Source of the DNA: Dehalococcoidia bacterium
Lineage (GTDB): Bacteria; Chloroflexota; Dehalococcoidia; UBA2247
Direction: 5' to 3'
DNA: 8,174 nucleotides
Assembly (NCBI GenBank): GCA_021159955.1
Contig: JAGHDJ010000092.1
Coordinates: 1-8,174, forward strand
The notes under the pieces are model-generated. The model was given only the letters and a program-made list of their open reading frames with translations. It was not told the DNA's origin and did not search any database. Numbering within the stretch: position 1 is the first letter of the stretch; each line of letters opens with the position of its first letter. Shown here in pieces: positions 1-4,400 of the stretch. The position numbers and the translations under genes were made by a program.

Positions 1-107
1 ACCTCAAATCGGCTGGCCAGTTCGGCTGTTGTCTCTTCTCCTTTTAATGCTTCCAGGGCTACCCTGGCTTTAAATGACGGTCTGTGTCTCCTTCGGTTCT
101 GTTTCAT
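1..107 (-). CDS. IS3-family transposase orfA, N-terminal fragment
   Basis: The first 35 codons of an IS3/IS911-type OrfA are present; the rest is beyond the left edge. The protein starts MKQNRRRHRPSFKARVALEA and continues with KGEETTAELASRFE. This is the characteristic beginning of the OrfA helix-turn-helix domain that binds the IS ends. The ATG at 107-105 is preceded on the minus strand by AGGAGG (121-116), 8 nt upstream, which supports this start. In this family OrfA is normally fused to the DDE catalytic OrfB by programmed -1 frameshifting, but that part is not visible. The family call rests on the N-terminal motif plus the IS-like end next to it. Confidence 0.8.
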   Translation of the reverse strand, partial: MKQNRRRHRPSFKARVALEALKGEETTAELASRFE

Positions 108-135
108 GTCCTGCTCCTCCTGTTCTGTCTTTACT

Positions 136-165
136 ATTCTAGGGAGCAGAACCCACTCTTAACAA
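136..165 (-). promoter_or_regulatory. Putative promoter of the IS3-like orfA
   Basis: On the minus strand a TTGTTA box (165-160) is followed after 18 nt by TAGAAT (141-136). The -10 box matches the sigma70 consensus at 5 of 6 positions and the -35 box at 4 of 6. It sits between the IS end and the orfA ribosome binding site, the normal position for an IS3-family promoter. Confidence 0.5.
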
Positions 166-376
166 CCTGTCCTAATTTCGGGGACCACCTCAGTCTCTCG
201 GTCGAGCAACCCATACACAAGCATATTAGGTTAAAAAGGTACACCAATTACCAAAGCTAAACCATCAAAGCTAAAGGAAGAACTCAACAAAGAAACCTTT
301 TTAAGCTGCACAATCTGACATTTTGTGTAGTTTCTTGCCACAATGACAGTGAAGAAGAAGGTCAAGGGATTATGAA

Positions 377-412
377 ATTGCTTCGTCCTTCCCTGGAAGG
401 ACTCGCAAAGAC
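377..412. repeat. Palindromic intergenic repeat, full copy
   Basis: The element begins ATTGCTTCGTCC and ends CTCGCAAAGACA. Its core is a perfect 8-bp hairpin, GTCCTTCC (385-392), loop CT, GGAAGGAC (395-402). Outer TTGC (378-381) and GCAA (405-408) can pair outside it. A shortened copy follows at 552-570. Elements of the form ATTGC...CGCAA are common as dispersed intergenic repeats in bacteria; that comparison is from general knowledge, and the pairing is read directly. Confidence 0.6.
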
Positions 413-477
413 ATAGGGGAGGAGTAGAGATTGCCGCGCTTCCCTGATGAATTGGACATGATTCCCCCTCCCTCTAA

Positions 478-500
478 CTCCCTCCCGCCAGGGGAGGGAG
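478..500. repeat. Perfect hairpin CTCCCTCCC / GGGAGGGAG
   Basis: A perfect 9-bp inverted repeat: CTCCCTCCC (478-486), loop GCCAG (487-491), GGGAGGGAG (492-500). It recurs in imperfect form 20 bases later. No T-run follows on either strand, so it is more likely a dispersed palindromic repeat than a terminator. Confidence 0.6.
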
Positions 501-520
501 GACTAAAGTAAGGAGGTTAA

Positions 521-541
521 TCCCTCCCGCCAGGGAAGGGA
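521..541. repeat. Second, imperfect copy of the CTCCCTCCC hairpin
   Basis: TCCCTCCC (521-528) pairs with GGGAAGGGA (533-541) with one bulged A around a short GCCA-type loop. The core TCCCTCCCGCCAGGG is identical to the copy at 478-500, so the two are direct repeats of one element that has diverged in the right arm. Confidence 0.55.
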
Positions 542-551
542 GAACAATGAT

Positions 552-570
552 ATTGCTCCTCGCAAAGACA
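552..570. repeat. Deleted copy of the ATTGC...CGCAAAGACA element
   Basis: This 19-base stretch joins the first 6 bases (ATTGCT) to the last 12 bases (CTCGCAAAGACA) of the 36-base element at 377-412, with one extra C between. It looks like an internal-deletion derivative lacking the central hairpin. The match is short, so a chance resemblance is possible. Confidence 0.45.
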
Positions 571-574
571 AATC

Positions 575-631
575 GTAGCGCGAGGCTTTAGCCTCGCTTA
601 AGGCGACCCTGAAGAGTCGCACTACATGCTC
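575..631 (+). repeat. REP/BIME-like double hairpin, copy 1
   Basis: A 57-bp element with two hairpins. The first has arms GCGAGGCT (580-587) and AGCCTCGC (590-597), a perfect 8-bp stem. The second pairs GCGAC (603-607) with GTCGC (616-620). The outer tetranucleotides are GTAG (575-578) and CTAC (622-625), so each hairpin carries an outward GTAG, the layout of a bacterial interspersed mosaic element made of two head-to-head REPs. An inverted copy lies at 2010-2066, identical at 49 of 57 positions without gaps. In REP families this GTAG is recognised by a RAYT transposase, but none is encoded here. Confidence 0.75.
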
Positions 632-636
632 TGTGC

Positions 637-1908
637 AACCGGGCACATCGGTAACACTTTTCTGCCCCTTTTGCTTACTTGGTAAAGGCACTATTTATCC
701 GACTAGTTCATTGAGAACACCCAGAGGATAGAAACTAAACCTGATTTCCCAGAGGTGTTTCCTTTTTTGCTTGAGTGCCACCGGCTCCCCTGCAAGAGCT
801 TCCAAAATGTAGATCAAATTCCCCTTCCACTTTATCTCACCGTTATGGCGTACTTGTCTGACGACGACATTATGCGCATATTCTATCTTTGGTATCTCGA
901 CAGGATAAGGTCTTAGAGATGGGAGGTAAAAAGAAGCTGGAGTTTTCTGTCCCAATGCTTCATGAGGATGCTCAAAGTTATATTCATACTGAAATGCCTC
1001 AAACGTCTCCTGTTGCTCCTCTATATCCCTCCTGGGTGGATTAACCGTTGACTCTTTCAGGGTACGATGCATTCTCTCATGCCGCCCATTCTGCTCAGGA
1101 TGCCCCGGCTCTATCCGTTCAGGTCTGATGCCCAGTTTGAGAAACCAGACTGACAATTTCGATAAACCACCCAGTCCCACCGAGGCAAAGGGAATCCCGT
1201 TATCCGTTTTAATTGCCTCCGGTAACCCATATCCCTTGAAAATCCTCTCAAACCACGGACTGCTTTGTTCGAAAGTTGGACTGCTCAGACCCTGGCAGCA
1301 TAATAGATAGCGGCTGTTGTTATCCGTTATCGTCAGCGGATAGCAATGCTTTCCATCACCTGTCTTAAATTGTCCCTTAAAGTCAGCACTCCAGACCTTA
1401 TTAGGTCTAGTGCACTTGATAAACGCTCAGTATAGGGTGACGTCCTGCGCCTCTTCCTTCGAGATTGCACCAGCCCTTCCCTTTTTAAAATCTCACCCGC
1501 GGTGCTGGCGACCGGCCATCGTTCCTCAGGGCGATGTTCTTCTAACCAGGCTACTACCTTCTTCGGTCCCCACTTCTGATGCCTCAATTTTGTGGACACT
1601 ATCTCCCTCGCTGTCTCCAACGGCGTGGCATTGGGGTAGCTTCTGGGTGCCCTTGTTCGCTCTTCGAGTCCTGACTGCCCTTCTGCCTCATAACGCCTAA
1701 TCCATTTGTGAATGGTCTTCCGTCTGACTTGGTACATCTCACTCAACTGAGTGAAGCTATACTCTCCGCTTAAGTAGTCCCCTATCATCTGCTTCTTCTG
1801 GTCCATGGCACAGGTCTCCTTCCAAAACATAGGCAATACCCTCCTTTGCCTATACTTTATACCTGTTACCGATATGCCCGGTCTAAAGTGTTACCAATGT
1901 ACCAGGTT
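637..1908 (-). mobile_element. IS481-like insertion sequence, about 1.27 kb
   Basis: One transposase gene is bounded by terminal inverted repeats. The left end (637-660) and the complement of the right end (1908-1885) match at 21 of 24 positions; the best-conserved part is GGTAACACTTT. A second GGTAACA copy lies inside the right end (1871-1864 on the minus strand), as if the transposase-binding motif is repeated. The length and single-ORF layout fit the IS481 family. I found no clear target-site duplication, so the outer boundaries could be off by a few bases. The left end lies only 5 bases from a double-hairpin element. Confidence 0.75.
695..1830 (-). pseudogene. IS481-like DDE transposase, one-base frameshift
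   Basis: This gene encodes an integrase-core transposase that would cut and join the IS ends. The N-terminal part has a helix-turn-helix (roughly residues 8-45) with YQVRRKTIHKWIRRYEAEG, then a linker ending in SRRKRRRTSPYTERLSSALD. Reading then breaks: the frame runs into a stop near 1333. The next frame gives PNKVWSADFKGQF, KTDNGIPFAS and GHPEQNGRHERMHRTLKE. With one C restored at 1404-1405 (GAC CCT AAT instead of GACCTAAT), the product is 378 aa with DDE residues D150, D210 and E252, close to the family's usual size. The start is chosen at ATG 1830 because AAAGGAGGG (1847-1839) ends right before a 9-nt spacer. A TTG at 1836 and an ATG at 1806 are alternatives. The frameshift may be real inactivation or a base lost in assembly. 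Confidence 0.85.
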
Positions 1909-1922
1909 TGTATCTACCCTAG

Positions 1923-1945
1923 CCCTCTCCCGTCAAGTGAGAGGG
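1923..1945. repeat. Hairpin CCCTCTC / GAGAGGG
   Basis: A perfect 7-bp inverted repeat: CCCTCTC (1923-1929) and GAGAGGG (1939-1945) around a 9-base loop. Its purine/pyrimidine-biased arms resemble the hairpins at 478-500 and 521-541 on the other side of the IS, so it may be a diverged member of the same repeat type. A G/T-rich stretch follows, but not a clean T-run. Confidence 0.5.
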
Positions 1946-2009
1946 GATTTGTTTTGTTGGACTCCTGACTGTAGTTAGAGAGGATGAATTCTCCTTTGTC
2001 GTTTACCGT

Positions 2010-2066
2010 GAGCATGTAGCGCGACCCTTTAGGGTCGTCTTGAGCGCGGCTGAAGCCTCGCTCTAC
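2010..2066 (-). repeat. REP/BIME-like double hairpin, copy 2 (inverted)
   Basis: The reverse complement of this 57-bp stretch aligns without gaps to 575-631 with 8 mismatches. In this copy the GACCCT hairpin is perfect (CGACCCT 2022-2028, AGGGTCG 2031-2037), whereas in copy 1 it has one mismatch. The GCGAGGCT hairpin is slightly degraded instead (GCGGCTGAAGCCTCGC). Pairing potential is kept despite sequence change, which suggests selection for structure or a recent common source. It lies 102 bases beyond the IS right end. Confidence 0.75.
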
Positions 2067-2175
2067 CGTCATTACGTCCCCGGTTTATCAAAGGACGAAG
2101 CTCACGAATCAGTTTCTTTACACGTGTTATCTTGAATTTCTGATAGTTGGCTTGATGCATAACTTATTCGGTGCG

Positions 2176-2190
2176 GATTCATTTTGAATC
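2176..2190 (-). other. Small hairpin downstream of the cyclase gene
   Basis: GATTCA (2176-2181) and TGAATC (2185-2190) form a perfect 6-bp stem with a 3-base loop, 24 bases past the cyclase stop codon. No T-run follows on the minus strand, so it is at best a weak transcript end or stability element. Confidence 0.3.
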
Positions 2191-2214
2191 ATTCGTGTCC
2201 TGTCCTATGTTGTT

Positions 2215-3014
2215 CTAGCTATCATTTTGGATCGCCCCCATATTACGTGCATATTTGACCTCTTCTTTCACATGCTTAAAATAGTCAAAATTAGTCACCC
2301 TCTTTGTCTTACGGTGCACACTGACCACCTTCACAGGTTCCATATTCTTCGGTTCGAATAACTCTGGGGGACGGATATCCCAGATATCGTTTTCGAACAC
2401 TTTTTTAACGGCACTAATATTGTCAGTAGCAATTTTGATGGTATGGGGTTTTGGGGACTCGGTGCATCTTGCTGCAAGATTAACGGTATTTCCCATTGCT
2501 GTCGCAGTTTCCGTTTCACTGGGACCAACAACGCAAATTGCAAATGGTCCTTCAGCGATTCCGATTTTAGGATTGAATGCCCAAGGATCATTTTCAAGTA
2601 TTGCTCGTGTCGTATGCATGGCTGCTTGAAGAGGTGATGCTTCACATTTGGGATGAGTGAAAACAACCATGACTTCATCACCAATGAATTTATCTACGAT
2701 TCCACCAAATTTTTCCCTGCTTCTCCCTCAAACCATGAAAAGAAATGACTGACCATGTAAGCACATTCTACAGGGCTCAATTCCTGTGAAAGCTTGCTGT
2801 ACCCTGGGAGATCGGCAAAGAGAATAGCTCCGCGTGTTTCTATGGCAGCTAGTTGAAATTTAACTGGATTAAGTAGGGCACCGTCAGAGAAGGAGGCAAT
2901 GTTTTTTACACCTTGTTCCTTAAGGTAGTCCATTAGAAGATTTCTATGTTGCATTTTCATTTCTCCGTGGTGGTTAGCAACAACACTATAGGTGATTTCT
3001 GGCTTACCTGCCAT
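2215..3014 (-). pseudogene. Class III nucleotide cyclase, one-base frameshift
   Basis: Class III cyclases convert ATP (or GTP) to the cyclic 3',5'-monophosphate. As read, the gene is split. The first frame (from ATG 3014) reaches RGAILFADLPGYSKLSQELS and stops near 2694. The second contains GGIVDKFIGDEVMVVF and GNTVNLAARC. Restoring one A in the A run (T run 2710-2714 on the plus strand) joins them into 266 aa. The joined protein has metal-binding D68 (FAD) and D113 (DKFIGD), K109 in the usual purine-binding position, and the transition-state pair N179 and R183. At the site usually held by Asp in ATP-specific enzymes there is T170, five residues before G175. About 60 N-terminal residues match no domain I recognise, and no membrane segment is seen. 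The start codon lacks a convincing ribosome binding site. The gene follows mazF by 45 nt and may be co-transcribed with it. Read literally it would make a dead 106-aa product. Confidence 0.8.
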
Positions 3015-3059
3015 TGGTATGGTAATGAACTGCAGTGATGTATCAGATGCTTCACTCGT

Positions 3060-3407
3060 TTACTGAAATAATAGTGTGTTCAGTTTCTGAAGTGTCTCTG
3101 TAATGGTATTGTCCGGTAGTTTGCAAATCAATTCAGCTTCTCGTGCTCGCCAATCCAGATTCTTCACTTGATCAGACAGGACTGCTCCACTGACGGCTAA
3201 ATTAGAAGGTATGATAACCTCAAAAGGGTAACCTTTGGTTTGATTTGTGATGGGGCACAGAATGGCAAGTCCAACCTTGCTGTTGTAGGCTCTGGGGGAG
3301 AGGACAACTGCTGGTCGACGCCCGGATTGCTCATGTCCGGCCTGAGGATTCAATGTAATCCAGACAGCATCGCCGCGCTTGGGAATATATGCCTCGCCTT
3401 TCACCAT
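3060..3407 (-). CDS. mazF: MazF-type mRNA interferase toxin
   Basis: This 115-aa protein is a full-length MazF/PemK-family endoribonuclease, which cleaves mRNA at short specific sequences and halts growth when freed from MazE. It closely parallels E. coli MazF along its length: RGDAVWITLNP near the start (residues 11-21), EQSGRRPAVVLSP (26-38), then TNQTKGYPFEV (54-64), then LSDQVKNLDWRARE. The catalytic Arg and Thr correspond to R31 and T54, both present, so the toxin looks active. The start ATG at 3407 lies inside the end of mazE (7-base overlap, ATGGTGA), implying translational coupling. A strong AAGGAGG ends just one base before this ATG, which is too close; the GTG at codon 2 has better spacing and could be the actual start. 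The cleavage specificity cannot be read from sequence. Confidence 0.95.
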   Translation of the reverse strand: MVKGEAYIPKRGDAVWITLNPQAGHEQSGRRPAVVLSPRAYNSKVGLAILCPITNQTKGYPFEVIIPSNLAVSGAVLSDQVKNLDWRAREAELICKLPDNTITETLQKLNTLLFQ

Positions 3408-3643
3408 ACCTCCTTACCGATTGCTGGACCTGTATCAATTTCGTGATAGATGTTGGCCTCTGTAATCTGCTCCAATAATCGTTCGAGAGTCACGTGGGGC
3501 TCAGTGGCAGGTATCACAATGAGCTTTTTGTCTTCCAATGATAGGTCAACTTTCATATCATGGTCGAGACCCATTTCTTGCGCAAATGGCTTTGGGATGC
3601 GCAGTGCCAGACTGTTTCCCCACTTTCGGACGTGGCTTTGCAT
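3401..3643 (-). CDS. mazE: MazE-type antitoxin
   Basis: An 80-aa antitoxin that pairs with the MazF encoded immediately downstream. The N-terminal half is an AbrB/SpoVT-like swapped-hairpin DNA-binding domain with HVRKWGNSLALRIPK (residues 4-18), matching the KRWGNS...RIP motif of E. coli MazE. The C-terminal tail, ending EIDTGPAIGKEVW, corresponds to the acidic, flexible segment that covers the MazF active site; the EVW ending is shared with E. coli MazE. The start at 3643 is chosen over an upstream in-frame ATG at 3682 because GGAGG (3655-3651) sits 7 nt before it, the family homology begins there, and the longer version would start within the promoter. It is probably autoregulated through the palindrome overlapping its -10 box. 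Confidence 0.95.
   Translation of the reverse strand: MQSHVRKWGNSLALRIPKPFAQEMGLDHDMKVDLSLEDKKLIVIPATEPHVTLERLLEQITEANIYHEIDTGPAIGKEVW
3409..3415 (-). promoter_or_regulatory. Ribosome binding site of mazF, unusually close
   Basis: AAGGAGG on the minus strand (3415-3409), within the last codons of mazE. It leaves one base to the ATG at 3407 and four to the GTG at 3404, so the annotated ATG may not be the main initiation codon. Overlap with mazE would let ribosomes finishing the antitoxin re-initiate on the toxin. Confidence 0.6.
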
Positions 3644-3659
3644 TGGAGCACCTCCATAT

Positions 3660-3682
3660 ATGTATCTACAATGATGATACAT
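3660..3682 (-). promoter_or_regulatory. Palindromic operator of mazEF
   Basis: ATGTATC (3660-3666), a 9-base spacer, and GATACAT (3676-3682) form a perfect inverted repeat with 7-bp arms. It covers the -10 box and the likely transcription start. MazE-MazF complexes in other bacteria repress their own promoter by binding such palindromes, so this is the probable operator. The structure is seen directly; the binding is inferred. Confidence 0.65.
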
Positions 3683-3702
3683 CGGTCCACTACGGGTGTC
3701 AA
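3674..3702 (-). promoter_or_regulatory. Sigma70-type promoter of mazEF
   Basis: On the minus strand a perfect TTGACA (3702-3697) is followed by a 17-nt spacer and TATCAT (3679-3674), 4 of 6 matching TATAAT. This is the best promoter in the window. Transcription would start near 3667, giving a leader of about 24 nt before the mazE ATG. Confidence 0.75.
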
Positions 3703-3752
3703 ATCTACTGGCAAAATGCCATATCTTATCATATTCTCTGGGGGAAGGAAGA

Positions 3753-3781
3753 TGTTATCACAGGAGTCGTGTGAAATAACA
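3753..3781 (-). terminator. Possible transcript-end hairpin after iorB
   Basis: TGTTATCAC (3753-3761) and GTGAAATAACA (3771-3781) form nine base pairs with a 2-base bulge around a 9-base loop. It lies 23 bases past the iorB stop and before the mazEF promoter. There is no clean T-run after it on the minus strand, so intrinsic termination would be weak. Confidence 0.3.
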
Positions 3782-3803
3782 AAGTTAGCTGGGAAGTGCT
3801 CTG

Positions 3804-4400
3804 TCAGGGATGGATATCTCGGATTTTCCTTCTGCCCTGATTAAAAGCTTTAATATTGATTTGCAGCGTAGCTGGTGGCATGCGTTGAGAAATGCTGTCT
3901 TTCCAGAAGTGGACTTTAAACGGTGCGAAAAATGAAATGCACCCCATCATAAACATATTGAGTGTTCTAACATTGCCCAGCTCTTTAGCCTGACTGGTGC
4001 CATTGACAAAGTAAATGTTGTTGGATCTTCGCCTCAGGATGGAGGTTATCTCTTCATCGCTGGGGTATTGCGCTTCTCCCAGGTTGACGGATTGTGGCGG
4101 GAGTGCATGGTTGTTAACTATGGCTATTGCTCCGGGGCGGAGGAAGTGTGCCCATCTAGCAGCTTCTAATTTCTCAAAAGCGACCAGCAAGTCAACTTCG
4201 CCCTCCTTTATCAAGGGTGACCAGACTCGCTGTCCTATTCGCACGTGACTTATCACGCTGCCGCCTCGCTGTGCCATACCCAGGGTATCTGTTTTCTTAA
4301 CGTCATATCCGTTAGCCATAGCTACATTGACGGTTATGTCGCTGGACAGGATAACTCCTTGCCCGCCCACTCCGGTGACGAGTATATCTAGCTTCTTCAT
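3804..4400 (-). CDS. iorB: Indolepyruvate ferredoxin oxidoreductase beta subunit
   Basis: This 198-aa protein is the small subunit of the IOR enzyme. It matches the gamma-type domain of 2-oxoacid:acceptor oxidoreductases and helps form the site that transfers the acyl group to CoA. The N-terminus has the family's Gly-rich loop GVGGQGVILSS (residues 10-20), followed by KTDTLGMAQRGGSVISHVR (36-54), which is highly characteristic. NVRTLNMFMMGCISFFAP (143-160) and a C-terminal PPATLQINIKAFNQG close the domain. The length is the usual 190-200 aa. The ATG at 4400 overlaps the iorA stop (ATGA), so the two subunits are likely made in a coupled way and in equal amounts. No Fe-S motif is present; electrons leave through the alpha subunit. 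A related 2-oxoacid substrate cannot be excluded. Confidence 0.93.
   Translation of the reverse strand: MKKLDILVTGVGGQGVILSSDITVNVAMANGYDVKKTDTLGMAQRGGSVISHVRIGQRVWSPLIKEGEVDLLVAFEKLEAARWAHFLRPGAIAIVNNHALPPQSVNLGEAQYPSDEEITSILRRRSNNIYFVNGTSQAKELGNVRTLNMFMMGCISFFAPFKVHFWKDSISQRMPPATLQINIKAFNQGRRKIRDIHP

Larger units (their letters stand above)
1..192 (-). mobile_element. IS3-family insertion sequence, one end only
   Basis: This is the terminal 192 bases of an insertion sequence that continues past the left edge. Read on the minus strand, the outer end begins TGAGGTGGTCCCCGAAATTA, near 192, and leads into a promoter and a ribosome binding site. These precede an orfA-type transposase gene. The TG start is typical of IS3-family ends. 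The outer boundary at 192 is inferred from that TG, because the other end and any target duplication lie outside the window. Confidence 0.7.
193..636. other. Gene-free palindrome-rich spacer
   Basis: I see no credible gene between the two insertion sequences. The stretch holds a short direct repeat (CAAAGCTAAA at 252-261 and 266-275), a TTGC...GCAA palindromic element at 377-412 with a shortened copy at 552-570, two CTCCCTCCC hairpins at 478-500 and 521-541, and a double-hairpin element at 575-631. An open frame of about 62 codons here consists largely of these palindromes and has no coding character. Confidence 0.7.
1909..2214. other. Gene-free spacer with palindromes
   Basis: Between the IS481-like element and the end of the cyclase gene no frame has coding character. 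The stretch contains a CCCTCTC hairpin (1923-1945), the inverted double-hairpin element (2010-2066) and a small hairpin after the cyclase gene (2176-2190). I see nothing else definable at about 2067-2175. Confidence 0.65.

Noticed and set aside
478..631. A CRISPR array or regularly spaced repeat
   Set aside because: The repeats are of different types with irregular spacing and no common spacer length; no cas gene is present.
503..691. Minus-strand open frame of 62 codons
   Set aside because: It spans the double-hairpin element, part of a CTCCC hairpin and the IS end, has no recognisable protein features, and is better explained by those repeats.
1128..1310. Plus-strand frame inside the IS481-like element
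   Set aside because: The minus strand here encodes the transposase catalytic core, including KTDNG, so the plus frame is a shadow.
1333..1836. Treating the N-terminal transposase part as a separate regulatory orfA, as in IS3-type elements
   Set aside because: IS481-type elements use one frame, and one restored base joins both parts at exactly the expected homology, so a broken single gene is simpler.
2331..2684. Alternative minus-strand frame of 117 codons in the cyclase region
   Set aside because: The cyclase motifs (GDEVMVVF, GNTVNLAAR) are in a different frame over the same bases; this frame has none.
2215..3407. A known cyclic-nucleotide antiphage system (CBASS or Pycsar)
   Set aside because: The cyclase is a class III enzyme, not a CD-NTase, and there is no adjacent membrane, TIR or nuclease effector with a nucleotide sensor; MazF is fully explained by its MazE partner.
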